Source of the DNA: Marinomonas ostreistagni
GTDB taxonomy: Bacteria; Pseudomonadota; Gammaproteobacteria; Pseudomonadales; Marinomonadaceae
Assembly (NCBI RefSeq): GCF_016461785.1
Contig: NZ_JAEMUH010000003.1
Span: 62,001 to 126,000 of the forward strand
Direction of reading: 5' to 3'
DNA length: 64,000 bases
Part shown: positions 19,626-28,717 of the stretch, piece by piece
How the letters are laid out: every line of letters starts with the position of its first letter
Numbering within the stretch: position 1 is the stretch's first letter
The notes under the pieces: generated by a model
The model's database searches: none
Told to the model about the DNA's origin: nothing
Seen by the model: only the letters and a program-made list of their open reading frames with translations
Program-made: the position numbers and the translations under genes

Positions 19626-20915
19626 TTATTTCTTTTTAGCCTTAGCAAACGGGTTGCTACGAAGACCTGGGCCTTTTGTCACATCTGGCTTTTGTTGTTC
19701 AACTTTGGTTTTGGTTTTCTGTGTCTCTGGTGCTGCACCTTTTGACTTCTTTTGGCTACGAGGATGAGTATCAGGTACTCGATGCTCCGCCTCGAAACCG
19801 GGTATTTCTTTGCGTGGAACGCGCTGTTTTAAAAGTGCTTCAATAGCGCGTAGATTTTCGGCTTCATCGGCACAGACTAATGATACAGCGCGACCTTCTT
19901 GACCTGCTCGACCCGTTCGTCCAATACGATGGATATAATCTTCTGCAACGTGCGGCAGATCCACATTAATTACAACGGGCAGCCCTTCTATGTCCAAGCC
20001 ACGAGCCGCCACATCGGTGGCAACAAGATACGCTAATTCCCCAGACTTAAAGGCATTAAAAGCCGCTAAGCGAGCGTATTGAGGCTTATCGCCATGCATG
20101 GCTTGGGCGGAGAAGCCTTCGGCTTGTAAAATATCGGTAATCTCGTCAGCACCGCGTTTTGTCTTGGTGAAAATCAGTGCTTGGCGCCAATGCTGGCGAT
20201 TTAATAACTCAGCTAATAGTTCAGGCTTGCGTACCTTATCCACGGTATAAATTTGGTGGCGCACCGTGGCTGCGACACGGTTGCTTTGCTTCGCGGCGAC
20301 CTCTTCTGGATTTTTCAACCATAGTGCAGAAAGTGCTTTGACGGCATCCGAATAAGTGGCTGAAAACATCATAGTTTGGCGGTTTTTAGGCAAAAGTGTC
20401 AGCAGCTCGTTTAGGGCTTCCTCAAAACCGAGGTCTAGCATACGGTCGGCTTCATCGAGCACTAAGAACTGTAGTGAATCGAATAACACTGCGTCTTGCT
20501 TCACGAGGTCAATTAAGCGGCCTGGAGTTGCAACTAAGATGTCTGCACCACGTTGCAGTCCGTTAATTTGAGGAAAGGCTTTTACACCACCAAAAATAGT
20601 TTGGCTACGTAAACCGAGTCCACGGCTGTAGCTACGTACACTTTCACCTATTTGACTGGCAAGCTCGCGAGTAGGGGCCAATATCAAGGTGCGCACTTGT
20701 TTTGGGTTCGCTCGTTCACCGTCTTTGAGTTGTTCCAGTAGTGGCAGCGTAAAAGCAGCCGTTTTACCTGTGCCTGTTTGCGCCGCCGCTAAAACATCTT
20801 TTTTTGACAGGATCAATGGGATTGCTTGGGCTTGAATCGGTGTTGGTTTTTGGTAGCCGAGTTCTTCTAAGGTGTTAAGAATGGCCGGGCAAAGGCCAAG
20901 TTTTGCAAAGTTCAT
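19626..20915 (-). CDS. rhlE: DEAD-box ATP-dependent RNA helicase, RhlE type
   Basis: 429 aa. All superfamily 2 motifs are visible: Q motif PTPIQAQAIP, AQTGTGKT, PTRELASQ, TPGRL, DEAD, SAT and HRIGRTGRAG. The tail is short, lysine-rich and basic (KKSKGAAPETQKTKTK to FAKAKKK), as in RhlE-like helicases acting on ribosome assembly or mRNA decay. The exact subfamily is less sure than the helicase call. It begins 32 nt after the transglutaminase gene's stop codon on the same strand, so it may share the end of that operon's transcript. Confidence 0.92.
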   Translation of the reverse strand: MNFAKLGLCPAILNTLEELGYQKPTPIQAQAIPLILSKKDVLAAAQTGTGKTAAFTLPLLEQLKDGERANPKQVRTLILAPTRELASQIGESVRSYSRGLGLRSQTIFGGVKAFPQINGLQRGADILVATPGRLIDLVKQDAVLFDSLQFLVLDEADRMLDLGFEEALNELLTLLPKNRQTMMFSATYSDAVKALSALWLKNPEEVAAKQSNRVAATVRHQIYTVDKVRKPELLAELLNRQHWRQALIFTKTKRGADEITDILQAEGFSAQAMHGDKPQYARLAAFNAFKSGELAYLVATDVAARGLDIEGLPVVINVDLPHVAEDYIHRIGRTGRAGQEGRAVSLVCADEAENLRAIEALLKQRVPRKEIPGFEAEHRVPDTHPRSQKKSKGAAPETQKTKTKVEQQKPDVTKGPGLRSNPFAKAKKK

Positions 20916-20947
20916 TTTGTTACCAAATTGAGCGAAGATGTGAGCGC

Positions 20948-21829
20948 TTACACACGCTGCACATCAACTGAAACATTAAGTGCTTGGCTGTCACCACCAT
21001 CGAAAATAACGCCTTGTAGAGGCGTAACATCAGCGTAGTCTCGACCCCATGCTGTCACAATGTGTTGTTCATTGGGCATTAAATCGTTAGTAGGGTCGAA
21101 TTCTACCCAGCCTAGATCAGGAATGAAAATGGCGAACCACGCATGCGACGCATCGGCCCCTACCAGCTTCTCTTGCCCTGGTGGTGGCAAGGTTTCTAAG
21201 TAACCACTCATATAGCGTGCAGGTAAACCAAGTGAACGAATGCAAGCGATGGCTAAGTGGGCGAAGTCTTGGCATACCCCTCGTTTTTCTTTTAAAACTT
21301 GCTCTGGAGGCGTGCTAACACTGGTAGCTGTAGGGTCAAATTTAAATTCTTCAAAAATCTTATGGGTAAAATCCATGCTCGCCTGCAACACAGGAATGTC
21401 GTCTTGAAAGCAGCTGCGAGCATAGTTTGCCAATTCTTCTGAACGGTGAATATGTGTCGAGTTTAACGTATATTCTTTGACCATGCGTAGCTCGGTTGAA
21501 CTGGCGCTTGCTAACTGTTGTCGTAATTCGCCACATGTTAGGCCATGTAAGGTTAGTTGATTAGATAAATCGTTTTGTTCAATTTCAAAGTAGCATTCAA
21601 CATCAATGGCTAGCTTTTTATGAGGTTCTTGTACGGAAAAATAAAATGTCGGGTTGCCATAGTAATCTTCCCCTTCAGTTTGATAAACCGGAGTAGGGCT
21701 CACTAAGATACGACGGCTAAGGCAACGTTGATTATGCGTGTCACGTGGGAGTAAATGCGCCATGTTATAACACAAAGTTACTGGTGCGCCATACAGGTAT
21801 TCCGTTAAGTGCCTTACCCGATATTTCAT
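20948..21829 (-). CDS. Transglutaminase-like cysteine peptidase/transferase (module B)
   Basis: 293 aa with the N-terminal beta-rich domain found in bacterial transglutaminase-like proteins (RHLTEYLYGAPV at the start) and a papain-fold core. The catalytic triad is visible: Cys in GVCQDFAHL (near 186), His in SHAWFAIF (near 229) and Asp in EFDPTND (near 244). It has no signal peptide, so it is cytoplasmic. It overlaps the fused ATP-grasp/alpha-E gene by 4 nt (ATGA), which implies translational coupling. Proteins of this kind beside ATP-grasp ligases are thought to cleave or transfer amide bonds on a peptide product. Reaction and substrate are unknown. Confidence 0.88.
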   Translation of the reverse strand: MKYRVRHLTEYLYGAPVTLCYNMAHLLPRDTHNQRCLSRRILVSPTPVYQTEGEDYYGNPTFYFSVQEPHKKLAIDVECYFEIEQNDLSNQLTLHGLTCGELRQQLASASSTELRMVKEYTLNSTHIHRSEELANYARSCFQDDIPVLQASMDFTHKIFEEFKFDPTATSVSTPPEQVLKEKRGVCQDFAHLAIACIRSLGLPARYMSGYLETLPPPGQEKLVGADASHAWFAIFIPDLGWVEFDPTNDLMPNEQHIVTAWGRDYADVTPLQGVIFDGGDSQALNVSVDVQRV

Positions 21830-24396
21830 ACGTTATTCTTCCATTTGGCTTTGATCAGCTGTTGTGGACCAGCAGTGTGATCAAAGTATTTATCACTGAT
21901 CAAAGTAGTCAGTTTCTCTAACTGTTCAATAATCTGTGTCATCAATTCAGCCAAATCAGCACGTGTCTGAGTGCTTTCATCGATTTGAGCTAAGGATTCT
22001 AGGTCTGCCAATTGTATGTCATTAAGCGACTTAATAATTAAGCGCTTATCAGGCGAGAGCCCTAGAACCGTCTGCTCTGACTGAGGCAGCTCTTCTAAAT
22101 ACTTACGTAGCTGCTCTATTTGATAAATCAGTGAACGCGGGTTCGAGCGGTCAATCATAAGCAGATCTAGTCCATATGAGACTCGTGCTCTGGTTCGATA
22201 GCGTCGACGGAACGAGATTAATGCCTCGACACTTAACAAGACCGACTCAAGAACTTGTTGCTGTTGTAAACTTGGTAAAGGGCGACTAAGAGTTTGTTTC
22301 AGGAGATTGGCCGTTAGCAACGCGCGCTCGGTACGACGACCAATTTCTTGGAACATCCAGTCCATGCCGCGTAACATACTTTCGTGGTTTAACCCTGAAA
22401 TGGCTAATAAAGACGTGACTAAACTGTCTAAAGACTCTTCTGGTACAGACGGTAAGCCGTTGACATAAGCACGATCAACACTGTGAATATGGTCGCGTAA
22501 TTCGTTCAAAATGATACGAGTATCCGCTGACAGCATTTCTTTCACTTGTTCAGCACACGCCAGCATTTGTTGTAAGTTTGCCTTAATCGAGCCGACGCGA
22601 TTTGCATCCACGACTAGCGCAGCTAATTCATCGTTTGGATTTTCTATGAGTTCAGGCTGGTCTTGGAAGCCAGGTAACGACCCTGTTATTTCCGACATCG
22701 CTCCTAACAATACTTCGCGGCTCTCGGTTGGGAATCGGTCAATACCATTTAACTGCTTAAAGATGGTGCGCATTAAGCGTAGGCTCATTTCTGCACGTTC
22801 TGCGTAGCGCCCGAACCAGAATAGATTTTCAACGACACGACTTGGTAAGTTTGCCGCTTGAGCTTGACTAGTAGGAAGGTTATCCAATGGAACGTCAATA
22901 TCTGTTTCAGTGCTGTCGCTGAGTACCCACATGTCTTTGCTTCGTGAGCCAGAGAGACGCTTACTGACGATGCATTGATCATCATGGTCAGCAACACGAG
23001 ACAACCCGCCAGGCATGACGCAAAAATCTTCATCCGTAGCAACGCTAAATGTGCGCAAAATACCTGGGCGAGCATGCATTACACCATTGTCCCAAATAGG
23101 ACTGTAAGAGCTTGGGATATAATGCTGCGCGACAAAACCAACGGGGTTTGCCTTAACCATCGCTAGTGTGTCAGCCAGACCTTTTGCATCGAGCTGATGA
23201 CAATAAATACTCTTGCTGTTAATGCCGCGAAAAGCAGGCTTTATGATTAATCGTTTAAGGTTCGCCTCAATATAGCCCATGTGGTTTGTATCACCACACC
23301 AGTAAGTCTCTACTGAGTCGAGTAATAACTCTTCAGCCATCAAAAACTGGCTGATTTGAGGTAAGAATGCGAGTATAGCTGGGGTTTCTAACAAACCTGA
23401 GCCAAGAGGGTTTGTCACAACAACGTTACCCTGACGAGCCACTTCTAAAAGCCCAGGTACCCCTAACATAGAATCAGAACGAAGCTCTGCTTGATCGCAG
23501 AAAGCATCTTCAACTCGTCTGACAATAACATCCACTCGAGATAGTCCATTTAAGGACTTCATCCAAACCTTGCCATTACGAACCGTTAAATCCCCGCCCT
23601 GAACAAGAGGATAGCCAAGGTGGTTAGCCATATAGGCTTGTTCAAAGTAAGTACTGCTGTAAGCGCCTGGTGTGAGTACGACAATCCTTGGCGATTCTGT
23701 TAAGTGAAGTGCGAGTTTGCTGAGCGTTTCTCTTACTGTTTGAAAAAAGCCCGCCAAGCGCATGGTTTGACTTTCTCTAAACAGGCTAGGTAACACCCGC
23801 GAAACAACGGTGCGATTCTCTAAAGCATAGCCTGCACCACTTGGCGCTTGAGTACGGTCCCCTGTCGCAATGAAGCGCCCAGATTGATCACGTACTAAAT
23901 CCACCGCATGGAACGTAAGCATGATATCGGTTGGCCAGTTTAAGCCATGGCATTGACGTAAAAAGCCAGGATGAGAGAAAACGATTTCAGAAGGTAAAAT
24001 CCCTTCCTTAAGCAACCGCTGCTCACCGTAGAGATCTTTATAAATTAGGTCAAATAGCTTGGCACGTTGTTTAAGAGCCGCTTCTAATACACGCCACTCA
24101 GATTCAACCATGACCTGCGGAATGATATCGAGGGACCAAACATTAGGTGAAAGAGGGTCACTTTTTAAATTATAAGTAGCGCCATCATCACGCAAGATAC
24201 GTTGCGCGCGAAGATGGCGGTCTTGCATCCCTTCGGCCCCAAGTTCATGAACTGCCGACATCACAGACTGCCAAGCTAATCGCGGAAGTCTATTAACCTC
24301 AAATGCTTCATCGAAGGCATTTTCTGGTGCAGCATAAGGGGCAACGAACGGCGCTTCAGTGAGCGCCGCCGTGGATGGAGTAACGATATTTGTCAT
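21826..24396 (-). CDS. Fused circularly permuted ATP-grasp and alpha-E protein (module B)
   Basis: 856 aa. Residues about 60-490 form a circularly permuted ATP-grasp ligase (DUF404/DUF407 type): DLVRDQSGRFIATGDR, ENRTVVSRVLPSLF, VVLTPGAYSSTYFEQAY, VIVRRVED and VTNPLGSG. Residues about 520-850 form an alpha-E (DUF403) domain opening with VENLFWFGRYAERAE. ATP-grasp enzymes join a carboxylate to an amine through an acyl phosphate. Odd: the loop after LIIKPAF reads RGINSKSIY where the stand-alone copy has ESGGYG, so ATP binding may be altered. It lies 21 nt after the DUF2126 gene and overlaps the next gene by 4 nt. Product unknown. Confidence 0.88.
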   Translation of the reverse strand: MTNIVTPSTAALTEAPFVAPYAAPENAFDEAFEVNRLPRLAWQSVMSAVHELGAEGMQDRHLRAQRILRDDGATYNLKSDPLSPNVWSLDIIPQVMVESEWRVLEAALKQRAKLFDLIYKDLYGEQRLLKEGILPSEIVFSHPGFLRQCHGLNWPTDIMLTFHAVDLVRDQSGRFIATGDRTQAPSGAGYALENRTVVSRVLPSLFRESQTMRLAGFFQTVRETLSKLALHLTESPRIVVLTPGAYSSTYFEQAYMANHLGYPLVQGGDLTVRNGKVWMKSLNGLSRVDVIVRRVEDAFCDQAELRSDSMLGVPGLLEVARQGNVVVTNPLGSGLLETPAILAFLPQISQFLMAEELLLDSVETYWCGDTNHMGYIEANLKRLIIKPAFRGINSKSIYCHQLDAKGLADTLAMVKANPVGFVAQHYIPSSYSPIWDNGVMHARPGILRTFSVATDEDFCVMPGGLSRVADHDDQCIVSKRLSGSRSKDMWVLSDSTETDIDVPLDNLPTSQAQAANLPSRVVENLFWFGRYAERAEMSLRLMRTIFKQLNGIDRFPTESREVLLGAMSEITGSLPGFQDQPELIENPNDELAALVVDANRVGSIKANLQQMLACAEQVKEMLSADTRIILNELRDHIHSVDRAYVNGLPSVPEESLDSLVTSLLAISGLNHESMLRGMDWMFQEIGRRTERALLTANLLKQTLSRPLPSLQQQQVLESVLLSVEALISFRRRYRTRARVSYGLDLLMIDRSNPRSLIYQIEQLRKYLEELPQSEQTVLGLSPDKRLIIKSLNDIQLADLESLAQIDESTQTRADLAELMTQIIEQLEKLTTLISDKYFDHTAGPQQLIKAKWKNNV

Positions 24397-24417
24397 AATT
24401 AGACGTTCTAATGGAAA

Positions 24418-27400
24418 TTAGAGCCTAGTATACCTCTTCCTTAGGTCGAGCGTATGCGGATATTCATGACAGATTTCTTCTTCTGGTGGTGACATGGGTC
24501 TAGTGACCTTGTCATGCTCGGTTACACTGCGAAGTGCGCTGTATTCCGGAGGCGGAACCAATGCGCCTTGAGTGAAGCCATGATCCCAGAATCGGTTAAC
24601 GCGACGTGCTTCTGCCTCATTACTGTTAACTGGTAAGGTATCATAGTTGCGACCACCAGGGTGACTAACATGATAAGTACAACCACCAATGGATACACCG
24701 TTCCATGTGTCGATTAAATCAAACACTAAGGGTGTGTCCGTGCCTAGTGTTGGGTGCAATGCGGACGGTGGTGCCCAAGCTTTATAGCGCACAGCGCCAA
24801 CCATTTCACCTTTACGACCAGTACTACGCAGTGGTACACGGCGACCGTTACAAGACAGCACATAGCGGCCTTCGGTCAGGCCACTTAGGCGCACCTGCAA
24901 GCGTTCTACCGACGAGTCCACATAACGTGCTGTACCAGACTGCGTGATTTCTTCACCAAGAACATGCCATGGCTCAATTGCCCAACGTAGCTCAAGTTCA
25001 ATGTCATCAATCTGCTGGCGGCCGTAGTGTGGGAAGCGGAATTCTTCAAACGGTGCTAGCCACTCAAGCTTAAATGGCAAGCCATGAGCTTGAAGATCAT
25101 CGACAACTTCTTTGATGTCCTGCCAAACAAAGTGCGGCATCATGAACTTATCGTGTAATGAGGTACCCCAACGAACCAAAGGTTTGTGATAAGGCTCGTC
25201 CCAGAAGCGTGCAACCAAACAACGTAGTAATAGCATTTGTACGAGCGACATACGAGCATGGGGCGGCATTTCAAAACCACGGAATTCAAGCAGGCCTTGG
25301 CGGCCACTGCTCGAGCCAGCCGCGTAGAGTTTGTCGATACAGAACTCAGAGCGGTGAGTATTACCGGTAATGTCTACCAATAAGTTACGCATGAGACGGT
25401 CGACCAGCCATGGCTCGTCTACCAAACCAGTTGGGATATTCTGGAAGGCAATTTCCATTTCGTACAAGGCTTCATCACGACCTTCATCTGGTCGTGGCGC
25501 TTGGCTGGTTGGGCCAATAAACATGCCCGAGAACAAATAAGATAGTCCTGGGTGGTGCTGCCAGAACGTCACTAAACTGCGAAGCAGATCAGGGCGACGT
25601 AACAGCGGGCTATCAGCAGGTGTGACACCACCAAGGGTAACGTGGTTGCCACCGCCTGTTCCTGTATGACGACCATCCAGCATGAACTTCTCTGTACCCA
25701 AGCGCGACTGGTAAGCTTCTTCATACAGAGTCTCTGTGTTGTATAAAAGCTCTTTCCAATTCTTCGCAGGGTGGATGTTCACTTCAATCACACCTGGGTC
25801 AGGGGTGATCAAGAACTTCTGCAAACGGTAATCTTTTGGTGGCTCATAACCTTCTATGACAATTGGCATTTCCAATTTTTTTGCCACGGTTTCGATAACA
25901 TTGATTAAGGCTACATAATGCTCAAGGAAATTAACTGGCGGTAAGAACGCATGCAGGCGTCCATCGCGTGCTTCGATACAGAGTGCTGTTCGAATAACGT
26001 TTTTGAGGATTGTGCTGCTTGTCTCTTCAGCATCTGCTAACGTTTGTTTCGTTTGTGTTTGAGCAGAACCTGTTGGCGAAGCTGGTTGGCTATAAACTGG
26101 CAGAGGCTCACGCGGAGCAAACGGATCACGTTCTGGTGTTTGCTCTTCTTCACTGATGGCTGGTAACGAGTTCAGCGGCAAACGGTAACCCATTGGGCTG
26201 TCGCCAGGAATAAGCGTTATCACATCAGAACGCATTGGCCAAAGACTGCTTTGCCATTGGGAACCATTAAATTCGATCGGCAAGACATAACCACTGACAC
26301 GCTCAAGGCCACGGTTTAGCAGCTTCGCTAAGCGGCGGCGTTCTAAATCATCTTTAAGGGAGGCTTTGCGCGGGTTCACATCGTCAGGAAGAGAGCGCTC
26401 TAGCCATAGGTAATAGAGAGTGTCTTCGTAGGTTGGCTGTAAGTACTGAGATTCCAAGCCTAAGTGCTCGCACAGTGCCTGGCCAAACTTTGCGGCATGG
26501 CTTTCATCAAAGCCGTAGTCTTTGTCGACGCGCGCAAGGTATTTTGGATCTTGCCATAGGGCTTCGCCATCGGTGCGCCAGAAGCAGCCCAGTGCCCAAC
26601 GGGGAACTTCCTCGCCAGGATACCATTTGCCTTGGCCGTAATGCAGTAGGCCATTGGCTCCAAATTTAGCCTTCATACGCAACAATAGGTCTTTCGCAAG
26701 ACGCAGTTTGTCAGCGCCCAGAGCGCCTGTGTTCCACTGCTCAGAGTCCATGTCATCAATGGAAACAAACGTTGGTTCACCGCCCATAGTTAGGCGTACA
26801 TCGCCTTGCTCTAGACGTTTATCCACCGCATGACCAAGGGCTTTGATGTTTTCCCATTCGTCATCGCTGTAAGGCTTGGTAACGCGAGGGTCTTCATGGA
26901 TACGGGTAACAATATTGGTGTAGCTAAATTCGCACTCACACTCATCAGTGAAACCCGTAATTGGTGCTGCAGAGATTGGCTCAGCGGTACAAGCCAATGG
27001 GATATGTCCCTCGCCGGCAAACAATCCACTGGTTGGGTCAAGGCCCACCCAGCCAGCGCCAGGCAAGTACACTTCACACCATGCATGAAGGTCGGTGAAA
27101 TCTTCTTCTGGTCCAGAAGGGCCATCTAACGCTTTGATGTCGGACGTTAGCTGCACTAAGTAACCGGATGCAAATCGTGCTGCTAAGCCTAAATGGCGCA
27201 AAATCTGAACCAATAGCCAAGAGGTGTCACGACAGGAGCCTTTCTTAAGAGTCAGCGTTTCTTCACAGGTTTGCACACCTGGCTCTAAGCGGATTCCGTA
27301 ATCAATTTCATTAGCTAAACGGCTGTTAAGAGCCACTAAAAAGTCGACAATACGCGTAGGTTTACGGTCAACGGTTTTGAGCCAATCTTGCAGTTCAGGG

Positions 27401-27771
27401 CAGTCTTCAGACTTATTCAAATACGGAGACAGCTCTTCTAGTAGTTGCTTGTCGTATTTGAATGGGAAGTTTTCTGCGTATTCTTCGATAAAGAAATCAA
27501 AAGGGTTAATGACCGTCATATCAGCGATCACTTCCACAGCAAACTCAAGTTTCTTGGTCTTTTCAGGGAACACTAAACGAGCTTGATAGTTTCCGTAAGG
27601 GTCCTGTTGCCAGTTTACGAAATGATCTTCTGGCAAGACTTTTAATGAATATCCATGAATATGGGTACGTGAGTGAGGCGCCGGACGCAGACGTAAAATG
27701 TGCGGCGAAACATTAATAAAGCGATCAAATTCATAAGTGGTTTTATGCTGAATCGCTACGCGGATGGTCAT
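24418..27771 (-). CDS. Transglutaminase-DUF2126 fusion protein (module A)
   Basis: 1117 aa. An N-terminal transglutaminase-like part (about 1-290) has its triad at Cys in KKGSCRDTSWLL (near 179), His in LHAWCEVY (near 230) and Asp in GLDPTSG (near 243). The large DUF2126 part (about 320-1110) carries LTMGGEPTF, GQGKWYPGEEVPRWALG, GTGGGNHVTLGG and LLEFRGFEMPPH. Comparative work by Iyer, Aravind and colleagues placed DUF2126 among predicted glutamine-synthetase-like carboxylate-amine ligases. It overlaps the alpha-E gene by 4 nt. It is cytoplasmic, with no signal or membrane segment. A joined ligase and amidase/transferase suggests making and trimming of a peptide; no substrate is known. Confidence 0.88.
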   Translation of the reverse strand: MTIRVAIQHKTTYEFDRFINVSPHILRLRPAPHSRTHIHGYSLKVLPEDHFVNWQQDPYGNYQARLVFPEKTKKLEFAVEVIADMTVINPFDFFIEEYAENFPFKYDKQLLEELSPYLNKSEDCPELQDWLKTVDRKPTRIVDFLVALNSRLANEIDYGIRLEPGVQTCEETLTLKKGSCRDTSWLLVQILRHLGLAARFASGYLVQLTSDIKALDGPSGPEEDFTDLHAWCEVYLPGAGWVGLDPTSGLFAGEGHIPLACTAEPISAAPITGFTDECECEFSYTNIVTRIHEDPRVTKPYSDDEWENIKALGHAVDKRLEQGDVRLTMGGEPTFVSIDDMDSEQWNTGALGADKLRLAKDLLLRMKAKFGANGLLHYGQGKWYPGEEVPRWALGCFWRTDGEALWQDPKYLARVDKDYGFDESHAAKFGQALCEHLGLESQYLQPTYEDTLYYLWLERSLPDDVNPRKASLKDDLERRRLAKLLNRGLERVSGYVLPIEFNGSQWQSSLWPMRSDVITLIPGDSPMGYRLPLNSLPAISEEEQTPERDPFAPREPLPVYSQPASPTGSAQTQTKQTLADAEETSSTILKNVIRTALCIEARDGRLHAFLPPVNFLEHYVALINVIETVAKKLEMPIVIEGYEPPKDYRLQKFLITPDPGVIEVNIHPAKNWKELLYNTETLYEEAYQSRLGTEKFMLDGRHTGTGGGNHVTLGGVTPADSPLLRRPDLLRSLVTFWQHHPGLSYLFSGMFIGPTSQAPRPDEGRDEALYEMEIAFQNIPTGLVDEPWLVDRLMRNLLVDITGNTHRSEFCIDKLYAAGSSSGRQGLLEFRGFEMPPHARMSLVQMLLLRCLVARFWDEPYHKPLVRWGTSLHDKFMMPHFVWQDIKEVVDDLQAHGLPFKLEWLAPFEEFRFPHYGRQQIDDIELELRWAIEPWHVLGEEITQSGTARYVDSSVERLQVRLSGLTEGRYVLSCNGRRVPLRSTGRKGEMVGAVRYKAWAPPSALHPTLGTDTPLVFDLIDTWNGVSIGGCTYHVSHPGGRNYDTLPVNSNEAEARRVNRFWDHGFTQGALVPPPEYSALRSVTEHDKVTRPMSPPEEEICHEYPHTLDLRKRYTRL

Positions 27772-28715
27772 GCCGCTTCTCCTTTCTGGAAGTTAAACCA
27801 GTTTTCCGTGATCTGGTGGTGCAGAGTAATGATATCAAGCTGAATATCGTTCAGGTAATCACTGAACTCACTGTTTAAATCGCTTGAGTGCTCTACCGCT
27901 TTAGTGTTTTCCAATAATTTGTCAGCACTCAAGATGACAAGGCCAGATCTTGGTAACTCTGCCGCTGCCAGCTTGATCTGCTCCAAGCAATAACGCTGTG
28001 AGCGCGGGAAGTATTTATCATTCAATAAGAAGGTCACCGCTTTGGCGCCGCGAATGGAGCTGCGCATAGTGCGACGGAAACTTAAGTAAGCACTTTGAGA
28101 TTTTAAGACTTTGGACCAAACGACTTGGCCTAACTCGATGTCTTGCTCTGCTTGAGACTGGCTCATTAAAGAGGTAGCGGCATCAATAATACGAGTGTTC
28201 ATGTCAACTCGTTCTAAATAACGTCCTAAAATTAAGAACTGCCACCCAGCGTCACGGTCCATGGTCGCTGCGAGTAAGCCAATGATTTTCTGGCAACCTT
28301 CAATAATGGTATTGAGGTAAGAATGACGGGCAGATCGATTGATGCCTTGCTTAATATTTTGTTTGGCAAATAAGTCCAGCTCATTCACCAACTCCCACAT
28401 TTCATTGGGCAAGACATCCCGAGTTGTTCGGATGTTCTCACGGGCCATTTTCAACGATGAGAGCAGGGAGCTTGAGTTATCATCGTCTGATAACAAAAAC
28501 TTCACCACGTTACGTTCATCGCGAACTTTATAACGGTTATTAAATGCCTCAATACCACTGTTGATTTCGATAAGGTTGTACCAAGAAATTTGTACGACAT
28601 TGTGCGGTAAATCGAACAATAAATCGTCGTAAACACTGACCAAACGAGCCGTATTTTCCACGCGCTCTAGGTAGCGAGCACTCCAGTATAGGCGTTCTGC
28701 AACTCTTGAAAGCAT
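27768..28715 (-). CDS. Stand-alone alpha-E (DUF403) protein (module A)
   Basis: 315 aa, all-helical. It opens with MLSRVAERLYWSARYLERVENTA, the alpha-E signature also seen in the fused gene downstream, and repeats the pattern in the middle (WQFLILGRYLERVDMNTRI). The ATG at 28715 follows AGGAG by 7 nt and lies 2 nt after the ATP-grasp stop; an earlier in-frame start is discarded. Alpha-E proteins occur almost only beside circularly permuted ATP-grasp ligases and are supposed partners of them, with no biochemical role established. Confidence 0.88.
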   Translation of the reverse strand: MLSRVAERLYWSARYLERVENTARLVSVYDDLLFDLPHNVVQISWYNLIEINSGIEAFNNRYKVRDERNVVKFLLSDDDNSSSLLSSLKMARENIRTTRDVLPNEMWELVNELDLFAKQNIKQGINRSARHSYLNTIIEGCQKIIGLLAATMDRDAGWQFLILGRYLERVDMNTRIIDAATSLMSQSQAEQDIELGQVVWSKVLKSQSAYLSFRRTMRSSIRGAKAVTFLLNDKYFPRSQRYCLEQIKLAAAELPRSGLVILSADKLLENTKAVEHSSDLNSEFSDYLNDIQLDIITLHHQITENWFNFQKGEAA

Positions 28716-28717
28716 GA

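Noticed and set aside
26811..27129. Overlapping open frames on both strands within the DUF2126 gene
   Set aside because: They are shadows of a conserved transglutaminase region.
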